Shown: positions 32,521-44,252, counted from the first letter of the stretch. The stretch: 64,000 nucleotides of DNA from Loripinus fragilis (GCA_964019695.1 OZ026515.1:131462849-131526848), one strand, 5' to 3'. The notes: generated from the sequence alone by a model not told the origin. Made by a program: numbers and translations.

Positions 32521-34163
32521 TATTATTTATATTAATAAACAAAGCACTAAAGCATACCTGACAGGGTTTGTTATGATCTGAATAATATGAAAGGTGAACT
32601 AAGGGTTAGATAAATGGGATTTATGTTTTGTGATTTACATGTTTCTCTCAAATAACCCTTCGTCGGGGATAAAAATTCGTCGAATTTGTCTTGTTCCATC
32701 CTTGTACGTTATCAGGACATACATTAAAGTATGGAATGGTAAGATCCCATCACTGACAATGGAGTTAGCTGCCAAGGTTGAGCATTTGAATCACCATATT
32801 TATTCAGACCTTTTTAAGTATTTGTGCCCTCTCTACTTCCTTCCACGACGTAAGTGGTCGAACTACTAGCCACCCCTGACAGACAACTTCTAAATAGCAC
32901 GTGACAGCTCCTTTCAGGATGCAGTAGATGAAAATAAAAGTGTGTTATATCAAAGTACCTTATCCTTTCATTACTTAATCATATAGAATTTAAATCAGAA
33001 TTATGATACATCTTAAAAAATAAATGTAGTTAGATCTACTATGGAAAATTTACTCGTCATCCAAGAAAAAGAGATTTCAGTTACAAAACCAATGTACCCT
33101 TCAAAATAAAGCAGCCATTGTATACCCATGACAAATGTTGTCCAAATATGTTTCCTAGCTCCATATCTTAATCTGTATGTTAATATAGCCATATGCCGAA
33201 CATGCCCCCAGGCCGTACAAGAGCCGGTCTCCCCTAGAGGGAGGCAGTTTTAACTCTACAGCGAATTAAATATGTTCCAAACTCTTCAATTAAATATGTT
33301 CTTGACCGAAACTTAATGTTATTTGCAAATGTTTGATAATTCGATGGCATTGCCAATCATGTTCATTTCATTTTACTCAAACCATTCTGCTTTTTTAATA
33401 CTTTCTATCAATCATAAACTTCTACGAACCGCCCCTTATAACATGTTTTATAAAATGTTATAATTTTCTTGTTATATTTATATTTTACACAACGATTGCT
33501 TATAATGTGTAGATGACAACGATAGTTTTCAACGATAATTGAAATATTACATGTAACAGTAAATATATTTGAAGTTTTATCATCTCCGACGGTTTAATAT
33601 TGGCTAAAAGTGCCGAATATAGCTAAAGGGGCACCTCGGATTATTGCTGATATTCATAGAAACGGATAAACTTGCAATAAATATAACAATACAGTCTTAA
33701 AGATAATGTATTGAACTAAGTTGTTTTTTGAAGACAAATCACAGATATGCAGTGATATAATGGAGATATGATTATTTAATCTTCAACATACGTAAGTTTT
33801 GAAAGCTCAGCCACATCAACGTATTATTTCCGATATATAAATTAAAATGTATGTCAGTGACCAGTCCGGGTAAACTGGCTCCGAGCTGGTACCAAATATT
33901 CGACCTAGATTCTGTTGTTGCTAAAGCACAAAAATGGAGGCTCCCTAACTTTTGCAGTGTATCATCACAGAGATACAGTCTCAGGGGTGTAGCAGAGGCT
34001 TTATCAAGCTCGCAAAAAATGGAGAATTAAGAGATATATGACCTTAATTATTATTTTACTATTAACAAAGGCGCTGATCAGATTCCGAGGATGCGCAGGC
34101 TGGTATGCATATTTGTTGTACGCAAGCAACCAAGTCATGGTTTCTCGCATCATTGATGTTGAA
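32521..34163. other. Intergenic stretch with no gene recognised
   Basis: AT-rich. It has one degenerate 'cacaacgattgcttataatgtgtag' unit like those at 29580 (near 33490) and a fragment of the 'aaaggcgctgatcagattccgaggatgcgcaggctggt' repeat at 34065-34110. Confidence 0.45.
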
Positions 34164-34464
34164 GAGGGTCTGGATGGGGTATAATGATTAGTGAATAATG
34201 GCCCTTTTTATAATGAATAGTGAATAATTAGCCAAAAAAAATGAATAGTGAATAATGAGAGCCTAAAAAATAATGAATAATCCTGTTTTTTTAATGAATT
34301 GAATAAAAATTAATGAATAGTGAATAATCAGATTTCTTTGCCACCTTCTTAACTTATAATGAATAATTGGTCTTATTATAATGAATAACCTAAAATTTTA
34401 AAGAGATGAATAATGGGCTAAATTTTTAATGAATAGTGAATACCAGACCCCCATCCAGACCCTC
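34164..34464 (-). mobile_element. GAGGGTCTGGATGGGG element, copy 2 (301 bp), 6-bp duplication GTTGAA
   Basis: Inverse orientation to copy 1. GTTGAA is present at 34158-34163 and 34465-34470. The interior has 'taatgaatagtgaataat' repeats. Confidence 0.85.
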
Positions 34465-34470
34465 GTTGAA

Positions 34471-35760
34471 GCCTAAGCTTTCTATCTTCCTGCTGGCTAC
34501 GCGAATGAATCTAATCAAAGTGACCAAAGAAAATGGCTCACGACTCGCAGATAGTCAGAGCTAAATAAAACCAGCCAATGTATCACTGGCGCCAACCGAC
34601 CGATTATTTTTAAGCTTTACGTTGACCAGAGCCGTCATTGAGTATGAGGGCCCCAGGGGGGGTCTCTGCTCCCTTGATCCCTGAAAATAATGCAATGAAC
34701 TCCCCAAATCCCTTACAATAATTTCCTCTGCTCCCTAAAAGTATTGTGCCTTTGTTCCCCAATCCCTTAAAATAGTTCTGCTTCTCCCCAAATCCCCCAA
34801 AATCCAATTCTCCCTAAAAAAAGTTTTCTTTCCATAGGATTAAATTCACATACTTTAAAACTATGATACTTTACAAGAGAGCACGACTTAACGTTCACTT
34901 AATACTTTGCTTCATACCTATGTATGTAAAGACAGGGCTTAGCCATGAAATACATGGCATATAATTATTTTAATGAAACACATGATATATAGCCCAAAGA
35001 TATGAGGCCATTCTTAAAATGCTGTTGCAGTTCTTGGTAGAGAAGGTGTGGAGGAATGCTCTCTAGATTTAATATTTCTTTTAAATTAGGGACAGGCCAT
35101 TTGGTTTTCTGGTGAGGAGAGGGGCATTTTTTTCAACAGGTTAAAACTTCAGATTAAGTGAATTTCTTAAAGCATTTATTTTTTTTGCAACCATAAAAAA
35201 GTATTTTTCATAATTGCATTTAACGCCCTATTTACGCATGTTTAAGTTCCCTTTCACCAAGTAAGACCAGCATGTTTCAAAGTCTTGATCCTATTAATGA
35301 CTCACAGATTACAGATTATCCGGTCGCACACTTTAACATGAGACGATAAGCGTCCAATTACTTTAACTGGTTGATCAGTCCCTTTTCTTAATGCAATGAA
35401 CAGATCAGTGCCACCCTGCGTATTGGCGTAGGGGTGAAGGAAAATAAAATTAAGTTTATGCTATATTTTATTGGTATTTTTTTGTAAGCATTGCATTTTG
35501 TTATCACGGGTTACCCTAGTCATGCTTAGTACATTTATGCACTACACTCCTCTCAAACTTTTTTCATGGACACCTGCACCATACCAATTTAGAGCAGTGT
35601 GGATCACGATCAGATGGCTTTTGTTATACAAAAAGAGATAAATCTGGGTTCAACAAGGCTTTATTGCTATCACTGAAGCGTGTTCAGCGTTAAAATTAAA
35701 TTATTATCATATAATAATGCTTAAATATCTTTATGAAGTGTATAACAGTTTAAAGGGATT
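34471..35760. other. Intergenic stretch with C-rich 'ctccccaaatccc' tracts
   Basis: 34640-34830 has repeated 'ctccccaaatcccttaaaata' units, echoed at 35938-36020 ('agctccccataaataattatc', 'ctccccagatctcaaaaacc'). The two may be ends of one element, but I could not match termini. Confidence 0.4.
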
Positions 35761-35764
35761 AAAA

Positions 35765-35932
35765 AAGAGGGGCGAAACGACTCGGGTAAAAAAATGGTGC
35801 GAAACGACTAGGGTATTGGGGCGAAACGACTAGGGTATAGGGGCGAAACGTCCAGGCATCAAATTTGGGGCGAAACGACTAGGGGCGAAATGACCAGGGG
35901 CGAACTGGTCTTGGGGCGAAACGACTTGTTAC
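35765..35932. repeat. Minisatellite, GGGGCGAAACGACTAGGGTA unit
   Basis: About eight degenerate copies of 'ggggcgaaacgactagggta', with spacers of 0-12 bp, CpG-rich against an AT-rich background. Confidence 0.8.
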
Positions 35933-36513
35933 CCTCCCTAGCTCCCCATAAATAATTATCAGTGCTCCCCAGCTCTCTGAAAATAAATAGCCCTTCTCCC
36001 CAGATCTCAAAAACCAATGGGGGGGGGGGGGCCACCAACCGTCGTGCTATTAAAAAGGAAAGCAAAGTTATAAACTGTGGTTAGTTTTTTTACAGCCAGC
36101 AATGCAGACCGTCGAGTAGATCCTATACTCGAAGCCGAGCTTTTTATAAGAGGGTCTGGATGGGGGGTCTGGTATTCACTATTCATAAAAAATTTAGCCC
36201 ATTATTCATCTCATTAGAATTTTGGGTTATTCATTTAAATAAGACCAATTATTCATTAAAAGTAAGAAAGGTGACAAAGAAATATGATTATTCACTATTC
36301 ATTATTTTTTCTTCTATTCATAAGAAAATAGGATTATTCATTAATTTTTAGGCCCTTATTATTCACTATTTTAAGTCGGTAAATAGCTATTCATAGCTAA
36401 TGTTATGTTTGTATCTCCGACTTTATAAATACATTTTGTATTGTATTGTATTGATTCATTTTTTGGCTCATAATCATAATGACACTATTCACTATTCATT
36501 ATAAAAAAAGGGC

Positions 36514-36519
<6 letters not shown>

Positions 36520-36549
<30 letters not shown>
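36520..36549 (-). repeat. (CAA)n tract, 3' tail of the inserted sequence
   Basis: About ten CAA units read on the - strand, at the 3' end of the MYND insertion, as on some retroposed copies. Confidence 0.7.
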
Positions 36550-36795
36550 CATAAATTCTCCCAATATTGGGACACCTCGAATCGAGTGGAACAAAGTTAA
36601 ATGTTAGAACTAAAGTGTTAATGTAAAACAAAACACTGTACAATATACAACCACCAAGCTCCCAGCACCCAAACTGTACAATATATCCAATGTCTATTCA
36701 CAAAACTATAATCAATACACTGTACAACAAAACCACCAAGGTCCTGACACCAAAACGTATTCACAAATTATATACAGGTCTTTATGGTAGAGATT

Positions 36796-37428
36796 TTAAG
36801 CATTTGATTTCATCTTTGCCACAACCGAACAGGCAAATCTGTGAAAGTCCCAATCTTTCTTCTGGCACTGGACGCTGCAGTAGCGAGTAATATGACAGCG
36901 TGAGCAACGTTTAAGTTCACCTCCTTCCTTGGGTGGATGCTTACAGTTAGAGCAAACACAGTCTACCTCGTTGTCCTCACTATCGTCACTATCAATGTTT
37001 GTTTTGGCCAGAAAATCAAAAAGAACTGCCCGTTCCTGTAACAAGTCAGGCTAAACAGCTGGGGCTGGTGTTGGATTATCCGAAGACTCCAGGTCCCTGT
37101 CACTACCACAAACAAGACTGGTATTTTCCAGTTCCTTTACACACACGGAATCCTGCGGATCTTCTGGCGAAGGAGAATCTGGTTTTCCAGCTAACTTCTT
37201 CTCCAGGAAACGTGCGTGCCTCCTCCTAGAACGAGCCAACGCAGAGGGAGAGTTTCTCTTCTTCCGACGACGTCTCACTGGTTTCACAGTAGCGCGTTCG
37301 GCAACCTCGCTGTCGTCCTTGGCTTTGTTTGGAGTTTTGGCGGGAAGTTTGCAGCTGACGGTTAACGACAATGAATCCTGATTCCGCGTGAGTTTCCACG
37401 AGTATCGGTTATCCTCATCATTCATCAT
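36796..37428 (-). pseudogene. MYND-finger ORF inserted in a transposon, with in-frame TAG
   Basis: One frame runs from ATG 37428 to a stop at 36796, interrupted by a single TAG at 37053-37051. The first 125 residues carry an Arg/Lys-rich helix (RRRRKKRNSPSALARSRRRH, then ARFLEKKLAGKP). The last 84 carry a MYND zinc finger: CSNCKHPP, CSRCHITRYCSVQCQKKDW, HRFAC. MYND fingers bind proline-rich partners. This pairing of an Arg/Lys-rich 'sPS..r..RR..fLekK' motif with a MYND finger resembles reading frames I recall as repetitive in aquatic invertebrate genomes, so it may come from a retroelement rather than a host gene. The ATG lies at the junction with the host transposon. Confidence 0.65.
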
Positions 37429-37543
37429 TATTTACTAATCATTATACCCCATCCAGACCCTCTTATAACGTTTGATTATCGTTTTGAATTGATCATTAAA
37501 ATTAGGTTTTACAACAATTTCTTTGATTTTTTTTGGTCAACAG

Positions 37544-37760
37544 ATCAACAAGTCATCAGAAGTGAATAAGCATCTCATTCAATTCAGAATGTGTGACTGT
37601 CTGCAAAATTCCGGGGTGGGCGGGAGTGGGGAAGCTGGTCAACTTTTCCTAAAGTCTATACTTGTTAGAATGCCACACGCCGATTTTTCCCGCGAAAGCA
37701 TGACATCTTGGACCCAGAATGCAATAGTAGATACATATGTTCGGCAGTACTCAATGGAAA
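37544..37760 (+). CDS. Gene 2, candidate exon 1 (or first visible exon)
   Basis: A pyrimidine-rich acceptor, TTTTTTTTGGTCAACAG, precedes 37544. A frame runs to AAA|GTAATG (donor 37761) with one base over. That base joins 'AG' of the next exon as Lys, so phases agree. An ATG at 37589 (A at -3) could be the true start, which would make this the first coding exon. It is CpG-richer than its surroundings and holds TTTCCCGCGAAA (37685-37696), an E2F-like palindrome. The product (MCDCLQNSG, HADFSRESMTSWTQN) is not recognised. The link to exon 2 is inferred from phase and order only. Confidence 0.5.
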
Positions 37761-37844
37761 GTAATGCTAATTATTTACATCGTTATTGCAGTTAAATGCT
37801 ATTATTGTAAGGTGCTGAAGTTCAAGTAATAAACTTCCATCCAA

Positions 37845-38154
37845 TGCAGGACAATTCTTTGCCGCAAGATAAGATAAAGGTTGATGTTGACGAAGAAATT
37901 GAATTCACTTTTACGAGTTCCGCCGGAAGTTGCAATGTTGACAAACATCTGAATGGAAGTGCTTTTCTGGCAAATCAAAAAGGTAGTGGCATATTTACTA
38001 CGAAGTGTCAGCATCGTCAATCCACATGTGGAGGGCAAAAGAAGCACAAACAATTTCTTCCCATAGGTGCCGAAGTTTGGGAGCGTAATCAGTTGATATG
38101 TTGCTTTGAACCAGAACTTCCATGAGAAACTGCAGCTGGGCCTGCTGGCTACAC
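37845..38154. other. Unassigned open region next to the TA-flanked element
   Basis: A 93-codon frame (37844-38125, +) and a longer antisense frame overlap here. Neither shows a recognisable domain or good splice sites, so no gene is called. Confidence 0.3.
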
Positions 38155-39301
38155 TACAGTTAATGGCCCAGTTCCGAATCACTTTTACTTCAAGGCGTAT
38201 TCCAAATAGTTGCTCTGAATGAATAAGATTTCGGTTTTACTATTACAAAGCACTATCATTCCACTAAATAATGAACCTCAATTTGTACCATTCGGACTCT
38301 GCTATGTGTCTGTCATACCACGGCTTTGAAGTAGGCCGCCAATTTGCCTAGTTGCGGTCATTTGCCCAGCTTCGAATCACTTTAGAAATTCTCAGAATTT
38401 ACCTACAGTTGCATTAAGGTTTTGACATTGTTGGCTTAATCACTACTTCCAATGACGAGTTTGACGCATTATTTTACCGTATTCATTGCAGTAAACTTGC
38501 ACGGACACAGAACGTAGCCAAATCAGGCAACCATTGGCCCGCCAGCGAAACGTCATATAAGTGGCGCCTCGCTAGCGGTCTGATGGTAGCTTTGTACTTT
38601 TCTAAGATAATCTACAGCTTTGTGCTTTTCTATGCGGGAGGGGGTAGCCTGGGTTCCAGTCTGATCATTTTTCTTCTTTTTTCCGTTCCTTGGTCAAAAT
38701 TACTCGAAATCAATAACGGACAACAGATACCTTTGATATGGTATATTTTTATTATCATATTTTTTTTTAGAATATTAGCATTAGAAAATATTGCCAAAAT
38801 ATTGAAGACTGGGCCCAGGCTAGGGAGGGCATGGTCCGAACCCTAGTATTTACTCCTGTGGATCAGCAATGAATAATTGTCCTATGAAATTTTTTTATGA
38901 ACAATTTTACCACATGCAAGTAATACTCCTGATTATACACCCTGGCTAATGATCGAAAGGTTTACAGGTAAACTTGGTCTATGAGACACTGTGTAGAGTT
39001 GAACTAGATCAGATAGCTGCTAGAGGCGCGTTCTAATCAGGATCTGCATTGTCTATCATTTGACGCATCGCTTTGTGATAGAAACACTAACATTCACTTT
39101 TTCAGAGTATTTTTTCTATTTTTGTGACATTTTTATTTAACGTCTGTGCTCATTTCCATTGTTACTTAGTGCACGCATATACCGACACGCGTTGTGAGAG
39201 TGAAATGTATTTGTAACCACTGCTGCACCCGCCAACACCGGTCGACACACGTGATACTGTAGCCGAAAGCGGGGTCATGGTAGATGTTTGAATGGCGTCT
39301 T

Positions 39302-39307
39302 GACCCC

Positions 39308-39338
<31 letters not shown>

Positions 39339-39371
39339 ACCACAACCACCACCAACACACACACACACCAC
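39302..39371. repeat. Poly-C and (CA)n microsatellites
   Basis: A run of about 22 C is followed by interrupted CA repeats. Open frames here are by-products of the simple sequence. Confidence 0.9.
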
Positions 39372-40080
39372 AGTACGGGGTAAAGGCCAGTTTTTTTTTT
39401 TGACAGAAAGAAGATCGACGAAATCTGCGCCAGTAAAATGAAACACTGGAGGGCTTCAACATGTTTAACCGTACATGTACCAATCTCACTCTTAATTCTG
39501 ATTTGGCTCTGGTCTCTACCCAAGTCAAAACTATTATACATAGTTGGGCAAAAAGCAAGGGAATTATCCGACTCAAGTAAGTCCACTTGCGATGGAGTGG
39601 GGCATATACCAGGGCACTGGAAAATCAACAAGACGTTAGTCCTACTCACACGAGGATGAAGTGCATGTGCGGATCCAAAGGGGGGGGACAGGGAGTCCGG
39701 ACCTCCCCTCGAAAATCACAAAAATTAGGGGTTTTTTTTAGCAATGCTGGTCCCGATCCCCTTAAAATCGTAAAGCTACCTAGCCAGCTTTCAATTTTGG
39801 ACCATAATCGACATGCCATTTAAGTGGCGTTTCGCTAGCGGACCGAAGTGGTATTTGGAAAATTCCTTCCCCATCAAACTAAAAAAAACGTTGTCAAGGT
39901 TAGACCCTCTCTGACAAAACTTTCTGCATCCATGCATGTAGTGGCAACGGATAAATGATACATATATAGGATAATGGGCTTCTACCGGGAACGGGACTGA
40001 TTTAGAGTCCCAACTAAAGACTTGCATTGCCCGGTATCGAGCTCGGGATCCCTGGTCTGCTAGGCCTACACCACATATGC

Positions 40081-40106
40081 TGAGAGAGAGAGAGAGAGAG
40101 AGAGAT
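40081..40106. repeat. (GA)n microsatellite
   Basis: 'gagagagagagagagagaga' run, followed by 'gacagacag' repeats to 40153. Confidence 0.85.
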
Positions 40107-40944
40107 GCAGACAGACAGGCATATAGAAAGACTTAGATAGACAGACAGACAGAGAAATTCAACATACACACACAAAGGCATAATCCTCATGCATACGCGG
40201 ATTCAGAGAAGACTGTGACACAGAGCTCCCCCCGAGAGAGAGAGCATATAGTGCCCGTGAAACTTTTTCACATAACTTTGACTTCTATGTTGTACAAACA
40301 GCTGAGCGCATGTACGTTATTGTTATATGACGTGAAATAAAACTCTGGGTCAGCTGATTCGAAACTGGGCAAATAAGTGACAATGATTACACGGCTATCA
40401 CGAACAAAAAACAGAATAAAAGGTCCGTTTTTTTCTTGGATGTTTTTTAATAATGGTTTGAAAACGTGCTGAAACCGAAAGTTAGATAAAAAGGCATTTC
40501 AAACGAAAGCATTTTTCGGAAATATGCAGTGAAAGATACTGACACATGTGAAAATATACCTTCATAAAATGAGTCATGGGGGAAAATTGTAATTATTTTC
40601 ACCAAGCAGATAACTTATAAATTATTTGCTTTCATTCACATACAGAGGGATAATTATACAACAAAACAAAACCAAAATATGTATTTTAAATTTTACCGCT
40701 GATGTGTAGTTTGCAACGAAACTATGACGTGATTCGGAACTGGGAAAGATTCGAAACTGGGCCTTTAACTGTATCACACGAAAAACATCCACCCCATTTC
40801 CCGGATTTGAGTTTTACCACAAGTATGACAAAAAGGTGCTGCAAACTCAAGTGGTGCTAGCCCAAATGTCACCACAGGTCAAAATGTTTCCATTCCAAAC
40901 TTTTTCAAGCAAAAGGGTGCATGTCAAATCCAGAGCCTTCACAT

Positions 40945-41400
40945 CGCTTGTCCGCCCTCACTAAGAGTACTCATCATCAGTCTGGGACCCCTATTTCAAA
41001 CAAGATATCTCAACAATTGAAAAAGTCCAGCGAAAAGGCGCCCGCTTCGTCAGTGGCAACTATTCTCACAGAGATAGTGTTATCTCCATGTTAGACACTC
41101 TTCAGTGGCCACCTCTACAAGACAGAAGGAAAGTCCGAAGATTAACACCTCTCTACAAGGCAGTCAATAACCCTTCGCCCGTCGAAATTCCGGATTATGT
41201 AATACCTTCCTCTGGCCGCACAAGAAGACACGACCTCGCCTACGTTCAACTGAGAACCAACTATGAACACTACAGAAACAGCTTCCTACCCAAGACTACT
41301 AGGGAATGGAACGCGCTCCCGAAAACCTTGTGCACGCCTTATCTGTAGACGACTTTCAGGCACGTCTACAGACCTACACAGCCTAGACAACACATCCTCA
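40945..41400 (+). pseudogene. 3' end of a non-LTR retrotransposon reverse transcriptase ORF (degraded)
   Basis: The frame reads EYSSSVWDPY, KVQRKGARFVSGNYSHRDS, then DTLQWPPLQDRRKVRRL, LYKAVNN and FLPKTTREWNALP. This is the familiar C-terminal pattern of LINE reverse transcriptases (E-Y/SVWDP, QRKAARFV, L-W-L-RR, FF-RT-WN-LP). A TAA replaces the residue before E-Y-S. Everything upstream of this tail, including the catalytic YADD region, is missing. The frame ends at TAG 41346. Confidence 0.8.
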
Positions 41401-41409
41401 TCATGTTTT

Positions 41410-42174
41410 TAATTGTAAATAAATATGTTTAACCATGTTGATGACGTCACTTGCCCATGATACTTCGGCCCTGGGCAGTATCAAAGTAGAAGTGGTAGCC
41501 CTCAGTAGGGTAGCAGGTCAACTCAGCCTGAAGTCAAGTAGGCCCACCAGTCAAGTCGGCCATGGGTCAACTCGGCCTGGTGTAGTTTGAAAAATAAATG
41601 TTTGGTCAGTAATTAATAAAAACTGTTTCTAATTGATAAACTTTGCAATTAAGCTCTTGATGGATTTTATTAAAGGTGAACGTTCTACATTATTAAAAAT
41701 AATGACTGCCTTTAATCTATTGTAAGTTTTCGCACTTTTTGTCATGCGCGAGTTTCCAGGCAATTAATGTTTTCTGAACATTTAATTAGTAAAATCAGTA
41801 TTTGGAATTAAAAGTTTGACCAAAGCAATTAACATGAAAGCTGTCGATTGTTTTTTTTTAATGTATGATTAGTGCGGTCAGAGATACTCTCCCGGATACT
41901 CTATATCAACTGACATCAACTGATATAGAGTGCAGGGTTTCAGATTTTTTCAAGATTGATGGGCCGAAGTGACCCATGCCCATGGAGCAAAAAATGGTAG
42001 GTCATTGGGCCCAAGCATACCAAACTAACCAAAGTTGACATTTTGGTAGTATAATTTTAATGATTATCCTACATTCTGACACATACACTTGTATGCATAT
42101 ATGTATATTGACTGCTGATTACAGTAAAACCTGTCTTAAGTTGCCACTCAAAAAAGAATACCAATTATTGCTTA
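41410..42174. other. Intergenic stretch with minor repeats
   Basis: 41450-41585 has 'gtcaactcagcctg', 'gtcaactcggcctgg' and 'ggcccaccagtcaag' repeats, with a distant inverted echo at 44570-44635. A small hairpin 'ctctatatcaactgac/atcaactgatatagag' is at 41896-41932. No gene. Confidence 0.45.
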
Positions 42175-43330
42175 ATGCAGGTCAGAAGTATTGCAGAATA
42201 CTCCAAGGGAAGCATTCTACAATCCTTTCGACCTTCATTAAGCTACAATTTTTTATTAAGATCTTCGTCTTTTTTGAGTCACTGCTTTGATTTTGAAATT
42301 GTCAATTTCCCTTTTTTAGATGGTGATGTTCCTCGGTCTACACCCTATGGAGTCTATATCTCTCAACTCATTCGTTTTGCTAGAGCATCTAGCTATGTTG
42401 CTGACTTCAACACTCGCAATAAATTGTTAACTCAGAAACTTCTTAAACAAGGCTATCGGTATCATAAACTTCGCAAAACATTTTCAAAATTTTATAGACG
42501 ATACTATGATTTGATTTCTAAATTCCAAGTTGGACTTAAATCTCTCTTGCGCCAAGGACTTTCGGAACCTGATTTCTATGGTGACTTGGTGTATAAGTTG
42601 AAGAAGATTGTTGGCTCTAATAATTTTTCAGCGCAGTTCATTAAAATAATTTCCCATTATAAAAAGATTGGCTATAACATTAATGTATTGCAACAGACTG
42701 CATGCTTGGTAGTCAACCCAATCACGGTTGGCAACTTTGCTTTCCTCTTTAATTGCACGCCGGTGGGTCGGACTTCAGACTCTATGATGGTTCCGACTTA
42801 AAGACTTATCTATTGATGAGATGGTAGGGGCCTGATGCTTTGGCTGGGTGTCGGGCCCACCGGGGTTTACCTGTTGGATTTCTTTTGCTCCAGTATTCAG
42901 TTAAATTTACTGTTGAGTCCTTATCCTTGCTTTATCTCCTTGTTATATCTTGATTTATATGTTTTAGGAGATGACGCATTGATAAGTTATGGGTCTTTCA
43001 TGCAAACCAAATATCTATGTGTCTTGATCCACATCTGAATTAAGGGTGAGGTTGGCGCCGTCAAACCGGTTTAAGCCCTCCAGTAAAATATTTTACTGAC
43101 CGTTCCAAGGCGGTACTTCTTTTGTGGATCTTTTATGTTTTTGTTCTGTCTTGTGTTTGCTATGTTTTGTGCGCGTCTGTTTATATGTGCTTTGTGGTCA
43201 CCTGCTGGGAAAGGGCTGACCTCTTGGCTCTCGTTTGTGGTGTCTTCTGTGAGTTTGTCACTTTCCCATTGGTATCCTGGGTCAGGTGTGGTACTTGATT
43301 GTATCGATTCCTGATCTTTGCACCATTACT
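42175..43330 (+). mobile_element. Retroelement 3' part: C-terminal ORF and tail
   Basis: An open frame (about 42175-42801) encodes YGVYISQLIRFARASS, LLTQKLLKQGYRYHKL and FYRRYYDLISKF, a segment I recall as the C-terminus of a widespread reverse-transcriptase polyprotein in molluscs and chordates. The stop is TAA at 42799. The ~530-bp tail includes 'gggcccaccggggtttacctg', 'accgttccaaggcggtacttc', 'ctgggaaagggctgacctc' and 'tacttgattgtatcgattcctg'. Catalytic domains are absent, so this is a 5'-truncated copy. The same tail occurs at 16915, 19150, 31575 and 52880. Confidence 0.75.
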
Positions 43331-43367
43331 TACTTTTAGACATGTTTTACTGTATTTACAACCTACA

Positions 43368-44252
43368 CAGTGTTTCCGCAAGAGTGCGTTTCTTGCGCTT
43401 TTGACGCAATAAATTGACTGCTGACGCACTGACAGTTTGTCTGTGCGTTTTTCATGACGCTCACAAAAACAGCAGCGAGAACGAAACTCCATCTTCTTTA
43501 TGTGCCGAGATCTGAGGACTTCAATTTACCTCGATGATAACGCTTCTATAAATAGTGTTCCTGTGCAAAATAGACCTGTGCACAAATATCTTTCCTGGGT
43601 ATTTCCATGACGTATCTGATTTATTTCAAAAACGATGACTGCGCATGTCAAAAGTCATTTGCGATTCGCACAGATGGGGTTTCGTTCCGAATTATTTTGG
43701 CTTGTTTCGCTCTCGCTGCTATTTTTGGGCATTATGCAGCATAATTTTTTTAAAAAAAAGGAGTCTAGAAAAGAAAGTTTTCTATGCTCCAATACAATCA
43801 AAATATATAAGACAACGATTTTAAAAGAAATGAAACCAATGCATCACGTCTATTTTTAGACTGACTGTCTGCTCATGGGTAAAGCGCTCAACTGTTAAAC
43901 AACAATGGCTGCCCCGTAATGAAATAATTGAGCAGACGCTTTTATTTCTTGTCCTCTGGAGGATAGGGCTTTAACTACAAGCAACACAACATTGAATAAT
44001 TCCCATGAAACAGAAAATGTAACAAAAGCCGTCGATCACAAGCCTATTGATAGTAAAACATGCACCGAATTTTGAGAAATTTTATCTTACGATAGGGCAC
44101 ATTCTTTAAATACCTTTAATATTTACGCATGCTCAGACAGAAAGTAATTATACATTAAAAGTTCTGACCCTCTGAATTTGCCAATGACTCCCAAATTTTC
44201 AAACAAGGGGTCATCAATGACCCCCCAAAATTCTGGTCTTGCAGAAACACTG
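43368..44252. mobile_element. 885-bp DNA element with CAGTGTTTCYGCAAGA ends, 6-bp duplication CCTACA
   Basis: The left CAGTGTTTCCGCAAGA is mirrored by TCTTGCAGAAACACTG with one offset. CCTACA lies directly outside both ends (43362-43367, 44253-44258). The termini look hAT-like, but the duplication is 6 bp, not 8. No transposase remains. Confidence 0.65.

Larger units (their letters stand above)
36150..37462 (+). mobile_element. GAGGGTCTGGATGGGG element, copy 3 (1313 bp), carrying two insertions
   Basis: Same ends as copies 1 and 2, with duplication TTATAA at 36144-36149 and 37463-37468. The usual 'attcactattcatta' body is split by a small insertion (about 36372-36465, with a 'ttgtattgtattg' tail) and by a ~900-bp insertion (about 36520-37425) that carries a reading frame on the - strand. 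Confidence 0.85.
38157..40771. mobile_element. 2.6-kb TA-flanked element with CAGTTAAWGGCCCAGTT ends
   Basis: CAGTTAATGGCCCAGTT at the left is mirrored at the right by AACTGGGCCTTTAACTG, with TA on each side (38155-38156, 40772-40773), as in Tc1/mariner-type elements. The 'gcccag.ttcgaatcac' motif is repeated inside (38370, 40357 and 40730, the last two inverted). The interior has microsatellites but no transposase frame. Confidence 0.65.

Noticed and set aside
12003..37760. Gene 1 exon 4 spliced into the exon at 37544 (both phase 0)
   Set aside because: Phase agreement has a one-in-three chance, the gap is 25 kb with a complete Polinton-like element between, and exon 4 has its own stop at 12067. 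Not excluded, but unsupported.
39162..39649. Three overlapping antisense frames over 39162-39649
   Set aside because: They span poly-C and CA repeats inside a transposon, have Gly/Cys/Val-rich simple sequence, and show no domain.
42175..42801. A host gene of 208 codons
   Set aside because: The product and its tail match repeated copies in the window and a known retroelement C-terminus pattern.
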